Assembly (NCBI GenBank): GCA_963751165.1
Contig: CAVVTP010000031.1
Location: 76,578 to 140,577 of the forward strand
From: Roseiarcus sp963751165
Lineage (GTDB): Bacteria > Pseudomonadota > Alphaproteobacteria > Rhizobiales > Beijerinckiaceae
Reading direction: 5' to 3'
Length of the DNA stretch: 64,000 bases
This document shows positions 56,935 to 64,000 of this stretch, piece after piece. Numbering within the stretch: the first letter of the stretch is position 1; the number at the start of each line of letters is the position of its first letter. The notes below the pieces were generated by a model that searched no databases, was not told where the DNA came from, and saw only the letters and a list, made by a program, of their open reading frames with translations. Both the position numbers and the translations under genes were made by a program.

Positions 56935-57526
56935 CATGGCGGAAGGTCTACGACGTTCATGCATCTTTCAGGTCTTCTGTCGGGGGCGTTGTGACTTAAA
57001 TCTATACAACGGTATATTCCGCCTTGAGGAGAAGCGGAAAGCGTGTTTGCGCTTTATTCTTTTTTTGTTCTTGCATACTCTCACAGTCTATTGTAACGTG
57101 ATAGGATTGATCGGCCGCAACGATGGCGGGCGCAGGTCTGCGCAAGTTGCGGCTCCCTCCTACGGCGCCATGGTGGAAACGGGGCCTGGATACGTAGGGT
57201 CGATAATTTTTTCGCCTTAGATCGCCTGTTACCCATTGAAAAGCCCGGAATTGGAGAGGGAATCCAATAAATCCAAACGAATCCAAGGGCGTTTTCCTTG
57301 GTTTTTCTCGGTTTTTCTTGGTCGGGCTTGGGGCGATTTGGGCCGAGGCTCGCGTCCGCCCGGCTCCGCTACGAGGACGCGACGCGCCGATTTTCGGGTT
57401 CTCGCTGAGCCGGCGTATAGCAATATTCGGCCAGCAGCCGCTGAACCGAAGGCGAAGCAAGCCATGGTGAAGTACGGCCGCTCTGCAAGCCGTTGAGGCG
57501 AAGGCCGATTTCGAGAGGAGGCGGAC
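56935..57526. other. Gene-free region with AT-rich part and phased repeats
   Basis: 592 bases. The stretch 56995-57110 is AT-rich (CTTTATTCTTTTTTTGTTC). A helically phased repeat block at 57261-57334 is listed separately. No coding sequence is supported. Confidence 0.45.
57261..57334. repeat. Ten-base-phased repeat block
   Basis: Six consecutive ten-base units run AATCCAATAA, ATCCAAACGA, ATCCAAGGGC, GTTTTCCTTG, GTTTTTCTCG, GTTTTTCTTG. The first three share ATCCAA and the last three share GTTTTYCTYG, roughly the complement (CCAAGG against CCTTGG). The spacing equals one helical turn. It lies about 190 bases before the next gene and may bind a protein; function unknown. Confidence 0.6.
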
Positions 57527-57970
57527 GTGGTCATTTCGGCAAAGAGGGAGCGGGCTGCGACATTCGGCGCTGTCGCGACCTTTCTGACTTTCGCGACGAT
57601 CGCCAGCGGCGTATCCGCCCAGACGAACGCGCCGCCGCCGCCAGTGGGCAGCGCGCCGGCTACCGCCGACAACGCCGTCCTTCTAACCGTCTTTCTGAAG
57701 CACGATCAGTCGCGTCCGCTCGGCGAGCTGGACGCCCAATTGGCCAGACAAGGATTCTACAAGGCGTTTCCTCCGCCAGGCATAGAGGTCGTAAGCTGGT
57801 ATGTCGTGATGGGCATCGGCCAGGTGGTGACTCTTCGCCTGCCGGCCTCGCGGTTGAGGGAGGTCAACCGCGTCCTCGAGGACACCGCGTGGGGCGCCTA
57901 CCGCACTGAGTTCTATCCGACCTACGACTTCAAATCCATCGGCATGGCCCAGCACGAGAAGGCGCGATAG
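57527..57970 (+). CDS. Exported hypothetical protein
   Basis: 147 residues from GTG at 57527 behind GAGAGGAGGCGGAC. A signal peptide (ATFGAVATFLTFATIASGVSA) is followed by a proline-rich linker and a globular part: AVLLTVFLKHDQSRPLGELD, IEVVSWYVVMGIGQVVTLRLP, VLEDTAWGAYRTEFYPTYDF. The pattern KHDQ...EVVSWYVVMGIGQVVTLRLP looks like a small conserved periplasmic protein, but I cannot name it. Confidence 0.72.
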   Translation: MVISAKRERAATFGAVATFLTFATIASGVSAQTNAPPPPVGSAPATADNAVLLTVFLKHDQSRPLGELDAQLARQGFYKAFPPPGIEVVSWYVVMGIGQVVTLRLPASRLREVNRVLEDTAWGAYRTEFYPTYDFKSIGMAQHEKAR

Positions 57971-58002
57971 TGCAGCGCCGTTGGCCCAGCCCGGGACGCT
58001 AA

Positions 58003-60031
58003 CCCGTCTTCGCGGATTCGCCTGTGGGTAACCTGATTTTGCGGCGTTTCACGCCATCCAAGTATTTGGATTGTTTGATGCGGCTATTGGGGCCGGGGCC
58101 AAAATCGGCTGTAGTGAAGACCAACTCAGTTTGAACCGGATTCCTCGACTCGAGTTTCCGTGTCAAACTGGGTTCCGCCATGTTTCTCCGGAAGACCGAG
58201 CGGCGAAAGGACGGGAAGACGCATCTCTACTGGAGCGTTGTCGAGAACCGGCGTCTGGACAGCGGTCGGGTGGTGCAGCGTTATGTCCTATACCTCGGCG
58301 AGATCAATTCTTCTCAGGCTGAAGCTTGGCGCAGGGCGATCGAGGTGTTCGACGAGGACGCCGGCGCGCCCCGTTCGCTGTCGTTGTTTTCCGATGAGCG
58401 TTGCGATCTTCCCGCCGCCGACGCCTCGATCGTGCGTCTGCGGCTCGGCGAGATGCGGCTCTGCCGGCCGCGCCAGTGGGGCGCCTGCTGGCTCGCCGGC
58501 GTTCTGTGGCGCGAACTGCAACTCGACCGCTTCTGGGCCGATCGCCTGCCAGGAAGCCGCAAAGGGACGCGCTGGGCCGACGTGCTGCAAGTGCTGGCGA
58601 CGTATCGCCTCATTTCACCCGGCAGCGAGTGGCGGCTGCATCGCCAATGGTTCCTCGATAGCGCCATGGCCGATTTGCTCGGCGCCGACTTCGGCCTTGC
58701 GGAAGCGCACAAGCTCTACGCCTGTCACGACAAGCTCATCGCCCACAAACAGGCGCTGTTCTCACATCTGACGCAAGCGTTGGCGCGATCTATTCAACGC
58801 CTCCTTCGACGTGCTGCTCTACGATCTGACCAGCACCTATTTCGAGGTCAACGCCTCCGACCTGCCCGAGGGCTCGAAACGCCGCCACGGCTACAGCCGC
58901 GACAAGCGGCCCGATTGCCCGCAACTCGTCATCGCCCTCCTCGTCACCCCCGAAGGGCTGCCGCTCGCCTACGAGGTTCTGCCCGGCAACACGGCCGACA
59001 GCAAGACGCTGCGGTCCTTCCTCGAAAAGATCGAGAGCCAGTACGGCAAGGCGCGGCGGGTCTGGGTCATGGACCGCGGCGTGCCGACCGAGGAGGTTCT
59101 CGCCGAGATGCGCGCCTCCGATCCGCCTGTGCGCTATCTGGTCGGAACGCCCAAGGGACGCCTGACCCGCCTCGAAAAGCAGCTCCTCGACAACCCCTGG
59201 CGGAAGGCGCGCGAGGGGGTCGAGGTCAAGCTCCTGGCCCAGGACGAAGAGCTCTACGTCTTGGCCCAGAGCGCCGATCGCGTCAGCAAAGAGCGCGCAA
59301 TGCGCAGGCGACAGCTCAAATGGCTGTGGGCGCGGTTGAAGAAGCTCGCTGAGATGGACGTCTCCCGTGAGGAAAGGCTGATGAAGCTCGGCGCGGCGCG
59401 CTCCAAGGCGCCCTGCGCCTGGCGGCTCGTCAAGACCGAGGTCGACAAGACCGGCGCGCTGACCTACGCGCTCGACCGCGACAAGTTGCGCAAAATCAGA
59501 CGCCGCGAGGGCCGCTACCTGTTGCGCACCAACATGACCGACGACGATCCCGCCAAACTCTGGCAGTACTATATCCAGCTCGTTGCTGTTGAGGAGGCGT
59601 TTCGAAACCTGAAGGGCGACCTCGCGATCCGCCCGGTTTTCCATAAATGCGAGAAGCGCATCGAAGCCCACATCTTCGTCGCCTTCCTCGCCTATTGCCT
59701 GCAGATCACCCTGACCCGCCGCCTGCACAGCCTCGCCCCGGGTCTCACCGCGCGTAGCGCGCTGGCGAAATTCGCCGCCCTGCAGATGATCGACGTGCAC
59801 CTGCCCACCACCGACGGCCGAGAGATCGTCCTCACCCGCTTCACCGAACCCGAGCCCGACCTGCGCCTCCTCATCGCCCGCATGAAGCTCAAGCTGCCGG
59901 CCCAGCCGCCCCCCAAAATCGCCGCCGCCGCGCTTCCCGCCCAACACCTCCTGTAGTGAAGACCTTTTCGGTCAAGATATTGATTTCCTTAACGCGCACC
60001 CCCAGAAAATGGCCGAATCCGCGAAGACGGG
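58003..60031 (+). mobile_element. IS1634-type insertion sequence (second, different element)
   Basis: The 18-base end CCCGTCTTCGCGGATTCG at 58003-58020 is repeated exactly inverted at 60014-60031. CTAA flanks both sides (57999-58002 and 60032-60035), a 4-base target duplication. The element is 2029 bp. CTGTAGTGAAGACC occurs as a direct repeat at 58109-58122 and 59951-59964 just inside the coding region. It sits between the hypothetical exported protein and hemJ, with the right duplication covering the hemJ stop codon. Confidence 0.92.
58180..59956 (+). CDS. IS1634-family transposase (one frameshift)
   Basis: About 590 residues when read through. The N-terminal part (MFLRKTERRKDGKTHLYWS) has the family's VVENRRLDSGRVVQRYVLYLGE (in part). 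Near 58781 an extra base separates HLTQ from RWRDLFNASFDVLLYDLTSTYFE (in part), with the first catalytic Asp in YDLTSTYF. The second Asp is in WVMDRGVPTEE and the Glu in AVEEAFRNLKGDLAIRP. It is only distantly like the other IS1634 transposase in this window. The stop codon lies inside the right CTGTAGTG repeat. Confidence 0.9.
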
Positions 60032-60460
60032 CTAAAACGGTTTCAGGACGACAAGAAAGACGATGAGGACCATCAAAACGGTCGGGACCTCGTTGAGGAT
60101 GCGAAAGAAGCGCGCCGACCGATGATTCTCGTCCTTGGCGAAGATCTTCACATATCGCGCGAAATACCCGTGGAGGGCGCCCAGGCCAAGCGCCAGCGCG
60201 ATCTTTATATGGAGCCAGGTAAACTGCCAATATCCGGTCTGATAGGCCAGGATGGCCCCGGTTATGAACACGGCGATCATTGATGGATTGATGATGGCCT
60301 TGAGAAGGCGTCTTTCCATTATCTTGAAGGTCTCTGACGTCGCTGACGGAGCGGGCGTATCGGCATGATAGACGAACAGCCTCGGCAGATAGAGCATCCC
60401 CGCCATCCATGCGATGACGGTGATGATGTGCAGGGCCTTTAGCCAAAGATAAGCGTTCAT
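60032..60460 (-). CDS. hemJ: Protoporphyrinogen oxidase HemJ
   Basis: 142 residues from the ATG at 60460 behind GGAAGGA. Four membrane segments and the family motifs are present: LKALHIITVIAWMAGMLYLPRLFVYH (in part, heme-ligand His), KAIINPSMIAVFITGAIL, LHIKIALALGLGALHGYF and ARFFRILNEVPTVLMVLIVFLVV (in part). HemJ oxidises protoporphyrinogen IX to protoporphyrin IX in the inner membrane. The stop TAG lies in the CTAA target duplication of the IS1634-type element, so the coding end is intact. Confidence 0.92.
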   Translation of the reverse strand: MNAYLWLKALHIITVIAWMAGMLYLPRLFVYHADTPAPSATSETFKIMERRLLKAIINPSMIAVFITGAILAYQTGYWQFTWLHIKIALALGLGALHGYFARYVKIFAKDENHRSARFFRILNEVPTVLMVLIVFLVVLKPF

Positions 60461-60665
60461 TCCTTCCGCTCCCGGCTGCGTCTGCGACGGCCCCGCCACT
60501 CGCCATAGAGACCCATAGAGACAGAGGGGTACGGTCGGATGCCGGATGGATCGACGCCGGTCAAGCTCGCAGCGATGTCGCTGCCTCCTCCGCGGGCAGG
60601 CGAAGCTCATCCCGGCGCTCATGCTGCAGCCGTCCCCTGCACCAACGTCCGCACGCGCCTCCCGC

Positions 60666-61382
60666 TCACGGCCGCATCTGTTCAGAAGCGCGCTTTCCGA
60701 TCGTAATCGCGATGTCGCCTAGTCCGTCGATCCCTCCGTTGACGACGTCGCCAGGAACGATCGCGCCGACTCCGGCGGGAGTGCCCGTCATGATCAGGTC
60801 GCCGGCCTGCAGAGTCATCGATTGCGACAGCAACGCGATGACGTCGGGGACCGGCCAGATCATCTCCGCCAGATTGGCGTCCTGCTTCACGACGCCGTTG
60901 ACCGCGAGCCAGATCCGGCCCGCATTCAGATGTCCGACGGAAGAGGCGCGCTGCAGAGGCGCGCAGGGCGCGGAGAGATCGAAGGCCTTGCCCCAGTCCC
61001 AGGGGCGGCCCATGTCGCGGGCGGCGCTTTGTAGATCGCGCCGGGTGAGGTCGATGCCTACGCCATATCCCCAAACATGGTCGAGCGCCTTTTCCCGGGG
61101 GATATCCGTTCCGCCCGGACCAATGGCGACGACGAGTTCGACCTCGTAATGGAGATTGTTGGTCTGCGGCGGGTATGGAATGACCGCGTCGCTGTCGACG
61201 ACGGCGTCGGCAGGTTTTGTGAAGAAGAACGGCGGCTCGCGATCGGGGTCGCGGCCCATTTCGCGCGCGTGAGCCGCATAGTTGCGGCCGACGCAAAAGA
61301 TTCGGCGGACGGGGAAGCGATCATCGTTCCCGGCGATCGCCACGGAAGGGCTTGGCGGAGGGGCGAAAACGAACTTTGACAT
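60666..61382 (-). CDS. Fumarylacetoacetate hydrolase-family protein
   Basis: 238 residues from the ATG at 61382 (SKFVFAPPPSPSV), better spaced from GAGGAG than the ATG at 61391. The FAH fold has IFCVGRNYAAHAREMG, FFFTKPADAVV, the metal ligands in NNLHYEVELVVAIG (Glu) and YGVGIDLTRRDLQ (Asp). The C-terminus is IMTGTPAGVGAIVPGDVV. Members include fumarylpyruvate hydrolase (gentisate pathway) and oxaloacetate decarboxylases; FTKPADAVV with SMTLQAGDLIMTGTPAG fits the fumarylpyruvate hydrolase-like group best. Confidence 0.9.
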   Translation of the reverse strand: MSKFVFAPPPSPSVAIAGNDDRFPVRRIFCVGRNYAAHAREMGRDPDREPPFFFTKPADAVVDSDAVIPYPPQTNNLHYEVELVVAIGPGGTDIPREKALDHVWGYGVGIDLTRRDLQSAARDMGRPWDWGKAFDLSAPCAPLQRASSVGHLNAGRIWLAVNGVVKQDANLAEMIWPVPDVIALLSQSMTLQAGDLIMTGTPAGVGAIVPGDVVNGGIDGLGDIAITIGKRASEQMRP

Positions 61383-61465
61383 CGAGATCATCTCCTCAGG
61401 CGACGCTCATGCGCGCGCCCGCTCCTCGTGAAAGCGGAGGTTGGTTGGAACAGGCGTCGCCGCCG

Positions 61466-62719
61466 TCAAGCCCACTCGCCCTTGCGCATGACCGGCGTAC
61501 GGACGCCGTCGGCGTCGAGGCCGTCGATGTCGATTCGGTCCGAGCCGATCATCCAGTCGATGTGAATCATGCTCTTATTGCCGCCTCGCGTCGCGATGTC
61601 CTCGGACGTGAGCGTCGCGCCGTCGAGGAAGCATTTCGAATAGCACTGGCCTATCGCGATGTGACAGGCGGCGTTCTCGTCAAATAGCGTGTTGAAGAAC
61701 ATCAGGCCGCTCTGCGAGATCGGCGAGGAGTGCGGCACGAGCGCAACCTCGCCGAGCCGCTGCGCGCCGTCGTCGGTTTCGAGCACCTGTTTCAAGACCT
61801 CCTCGCCGCACGCCGCCCTCGCCTCGACGATGCGCCCCGCCTCGAACCTGACTGCAATGCCGTCGATCAGCGAGCCTTGATACGAAAGAGGTTTCGTGCT
61901 GACGACCTGGCCCTCGACCCGTCGCGCGTGCGGCGTCGTGAACACTTCTTCGGTCGGAATGTTCGGATTGCAGGTCACCCCGTTCTTCGCCGTCGCGGCG
62001 CCGCCCTCCCACGCGTGGCCGTCGGCGAGCCCGATGGTCAGGTCCGTGCCCGGGCCAGAATAGTGAAGGCTGTGAAATCGCCTGCCATTCAGCCATTCCG
62101 TCCGGCGCCGCAAGACTGCATTGTGCGCGCTCCAGGCGGCGATCGGATCGTCGTTGTCGACGCGCGAGGCGGCGAAGACCGCCTCGGCCAGCTTGCCGAC
62201 GGCGGCGTCCTCCTCCTCGCCGGGAAAGACCCGCTTCGCCCAGGAGAGGGTCGGATAGGCCACGATGTTCCAATTGATGTCGAAGCCGGCGATTTTTTCC
62301 AATGCCGGCTGATAGGCGATGGAGTTGGCCTTATTAGCCCGTGCGACCTTGGCCGGATCTTCGTCGGCGAGCAGCATCGGGTCTTCACCGACTATGGCGA
62401 GGCGCGCCGCGTTGGCGGCGAAGGCTTTTGCGACGCCCTCGTAGAGCCAGCCGGGCGCGCGGTCGAAGCTCGCCTCGGGCGCGAAGCGGAACCGCGCCAG
62501 CGTCAGCTCCTCGTCGGAGAAAAGCGGCGTCACGAGGCCTGCGCCTGCCTTGTAGGCCTCTTGGGCGATCCGGCGCGCCAGAGGAAGCGCGGTGACGGGC
62601 GCGGTAAGGAAGAGGTCCTGGCCCTTCTGAAGCCGCAACCCGACCTTGACCGCCGTCGCGGCGAGCCGATCGAGGGTTGCCCGGTCGATCGATGGAGCTT
62701 TGCGCAGTTGCGTGTTCAT
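61466..62719 (-). CDS. M29-family aminopeptidase (AmpS/PepS type)
   Basis: 417 residues. Metal-ligand regions of the family are visible: NPNIPTEEVFTTPHARRVEG (Glu), ALVPHSSPISQSGLMFFNTLFDENAACHIAIGQCY (in part, Glu and His), and MIHIDWMIGSDRIDIDGL (His, Asp). These are cytoplasmic metalloenzymes that remove N-terminal residues, often hydrophobic. It precedes the FAH gene on the same strand with an 83-base gap and could be co-transcribed. Confidence 0.92.
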   Translation of the reverse strand: MNTQLRKAPSIDRATLDRLAATAVKVGLRLQKGQDLFLTAPVTALPLARRIAQEAYKAGAGLVTPLFSDEELTLARFRFAPEASFDRAPGWLYEGVAKAFAANAARLAIVGEDPMLLADEDPAKVARANKANSIAYQPALEKIAGFDINWNIVAYPTLSWAKRVFPGEEEDAAVGKLAEAVFAASRVDNDDPIAAWSAHNAVLRRRTEWLNGRRFHSLHYSGPGTDLTIGLADGHAWEGGAATAKNGVTCNPNIPTEEVFTTPHARRVEGQVVSTKPLSYQGSLIDGIAVRFEAGRIVEARAACGEEVLKQVLETDDGAQRLGEVALVPHSSPISQSGLMFFNTLFDENAACHIAIGQCYSKCFLDGATLTSEDIATRGGNKSMIHIDWMIGSDRIDIDGLDADGVRTPVMRKGEWA

Positions 62720-62835
62720 CGAACTGCTCCGGAAGGCTTAGGCTCCGGGCTGAACATAGTGAGGATCATAGGGTTCCCCCAAATCCTTCCGTCTCATATT
62801 TGTCCCAACCCGGACAGCCCAAGTCGCGACGGCAA

Positions 62836-63111
62836 CTATTCTTGGGAGGGCGTTTGGCGCGAGCTTTTGACCAGAACGACCGACCGGTCCACGACCTCGC
62901 GGTAGGCGTCGGACGCCGGCATTTCCAGGCTGCCGACCTGAACCTTGGCCAGATACGCATAGAGCGCTTCGGTGCTGACGCCGGTCTCGATCCGGTCGAG
63001 AAGCATCTCGGCATAGGCAAAGAGTTCCCCCTCGTTGCAGTCAGCGGGCAAATCCCAGAAGCTGCGCATGATGTGCAGGATTCCGACGATCAGACCCGTC
63101 TTCTCAGTCAT
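62836..63111 (-). CDS. Small hypothetical protein
   Basis: 91 residues (MTEKTGLIVGILHIMRSFWD, then EGELFAYAEMLLDRIETGVSTEALYAYLAKVQ in part). It looks helical and soluble and has good codon use. I do not recognise the family. It is a single leftward gene. Confidence 0.65.
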   Translation of the reverse strand: MTEKTGLIVGILHIMRSFWDLPADCNEGELFAYAEMLLDRIETGVSTEALYAYLAKVQVGSLEMPASDAYREVVDRSVVLVKSSRQTPSQE

Positions 63112-63327
63112 GACTTGCCTCCATGACCTGCCTCTGCTTTGGCGCGGACACGGTCTCTCACAAACCGGGCGAAAAGAAGCTTCGCATTTGTCGCGAGCGG
63201 TACTCGCGCGTCAATCTGTCGATCGCCCGTATTGCGCGGGTCAGCCGCGTCTGCTCTTGCAACCGCAAGGCTCCGGGGGATTTTGTTCGAGTCGCCTGGG
63301 CCGAGCCCTGTCACCGAAAGCCAATCC

Positions 63328-63867
63328 ATGCGCGTGCTCGCGATTTCCGGCAGTCTTCGCAAGAACTCCACCAATACCGCGGCGCTTGCGGCGCTGGCGC
63401 GTCTCGCCCCAGAGGACGTGCGGGTGCTCGTCTATCAGGAGCTCGCAAAGCTGCCGCCGTTCAATCCGGACGACGATGTCGAGGGCGCGCCTGTCCCTGC
63501 TCCGGTCGAGACCCTGCGGGCGCTCGTCGCCGCGAGCGACGCGATCGTCATCGCCGCGCCGGAATACGCTCACGGGCTGCCCGGCGCCTTCAAGAATGCG
63601 CTCGACTGGCTGGTCGCCAGCGAGACCTTCGCCGGCAAGCGGGTGGCCCTGATCAATGCTTCGCCGCGCGCATTCCATGCCCAGGCGAATCTGCAGGAAA
63701 TCCTGTCCACCATGGCGGCCCGCCTGGTTCCGGAAGCGTTTGCTGCGCTTTCATTGACCGGCCAGACCGTAACCGCCGAGGATGTGCTCAACGACGAGGT
63801 CTCATCCCGGCGCCTTCGGGAGTCGCTGACGACGCTGGTCGGGGCGCTTCAGGGCAGCGCGGGGTAG
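63328..63867 (+). CDS. NADPH-dependent FMN reductase
   Basis: 179 residues from the ATG at 63328. The flavodoxin-like fold shows the FMN-phosphate loop GSLRKNSTN at 8-16 and the flavin-ring motif PEYAHGLPGAFKNALDWL near 78-95. The family includes azo- and quinone-reductases and chromate reductases. It reduces FMN with NADPH in the cytoplasm. The upstream reading-frame extension has no ribosome site at its start. Confidence 0.92.
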   Translation: MRVLAISGSLRKNSTNTAALAALARLAPEDVRVLVYQELAKLPPFNPDDDVEGAPVPAPVETLRALVAASDAIVIAAPEYAHGLPGAFKNALDWLVASETFAGKRVALINASPRAFHAQANLQEILSTMAARLVPEAFAALSLTGQTVTAEDVLNDEVSSRRLRESLTTLVGALQGSAG

Positions 63868-63936
63868 TAGCGATGCTGTTGTTCGCCAGACGCGGACCGC
63901 CAAGGACGGCCATCGAACTTCGAGGAGGTCGTGCTC

Positions 63937-64000
63937 ATGGCTGCATTGCACCGACAGGTCGCGATCGTCACCGGCGAGGCCAGCGGAATCGGCGAAAGCA
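63937..64000 (+). CDS. Short-chain dehydrogenase/reductase, 5' part only
   Basis: An ATG at 63937 behind CGAGGAGG opens MAALHRQVAIVTGEASGIGES, the NAD(P)-binding Rossmann start of an SDR (TGxxxGIG motif, here TGEASGIG). The rest lies beyond the window. It may be co-transcribed with the FMN reductase 70 bases upstream. Confidence 0.85.
   Translation, partial: MAALHRQVAIVTGEASGIGES

Noticed and set aside
58781..58811. Programmed ribosomal frameshift in the second IS1634-type transposase
   Set aside because: Some IS families use one, but there is no slippery A or T run at the site, and the window has many similar one-base breaks in ordinary genes.

Overview
The window is GC-rich (roughly two-thirds G+C by eye). 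It looks like the chromosome of an alphaproteobacterium, most likely of the order Hyphomicrobiales. The support is a GcrA-type cell-cycle regulator, an HWE-family histidine kinase, cyclase/TolB-like/TPR proteins, many periplasmic-binding-protein ABC importers, and short palindromic intergenic repeats of the kind common in that order. I cannot name a genus. No rRNA, tRNA, CRISPR array or prophage is visible.

Layout. 1-3.2 kb: two tandem adenylate cyclase/TolB/TPR genes. 3.2-5.7 kb: two tandem orphan substrate-binding proteins, both badly frame-broken. 6.0-11.9 kb: a Phd/PIN toxin-antitoxin pair, an acyl-CoA synthetase, O-acetylhomoserine sulfhydrylase, a DUF1003 membrane protein, an SGNH hydrolase and a DUF302 protein. 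12-18.4 kb: a complete branched-chain-type (Liv) ABC operon ending in an Asp/Glu/hydantoin racemase, with a divergent GntR regulator. 18.4-24 kb: a sugar importer operon of the YtfQ-YtfR-YtfT-YjfF type ending in a second GntR/FCD regulator. 24.6-28 kb: a beta-hydroxyacid-type dehydrogenase, an HTH fragment and a large membrane protein. 28-32.7 kb: a broken IS110 element, a peptidoglycan-binding-domain protein and an intact IS1634-type element with 15-bp inverted repeats and a 5-bp target duplication. 32.7-34.1 kb holds no supportable gene. 34.1-41.1 kb: ThpR, a polar amino acid ABC importer, a second acyl-CoA synthetase and a class III aminotransferase. 41.9-45.4 kb: GcrA and groES-groEL. 45.4-48.1 kb: a zone of gene remnants (truncated polysaccharide-export gene, SWIM/helicase fragment) around a flavin-type oxidase. 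48.1-50.6 kb: a SAM hydrolase, an HWE kinase lacking its phospho-acceptor histidine, and a YbaK deacylase. 50.8-55 kb: an FrcABC-like sugar importer operon led by an exported aldose 1-epimerase. 55.4-64 kb: Uma2 protein, lytic transglycosylase, a second IS1634-type element inserted at the hemJ stop codon, hemJ, FAH-family protein, M29 aminopeptidase, FMN reductase and the start of an SDR.

The gene content is mainly uptake and catabolism of amino acids, sugars and acyl substrates, with two regulated importer operons and several mobile-element scars. A strong general feature is that about fifteen genes, including groEL, are broken by single-base insertions or deletions whose downstream frame continues the same protein. 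I read most of these as assembly or sequencing errors rather than true gene death; raw reads would settle it. Where a gene carries one such break I give the full span as one CDS; where it carries several breaks or a real deletion I call it a pseudogene.
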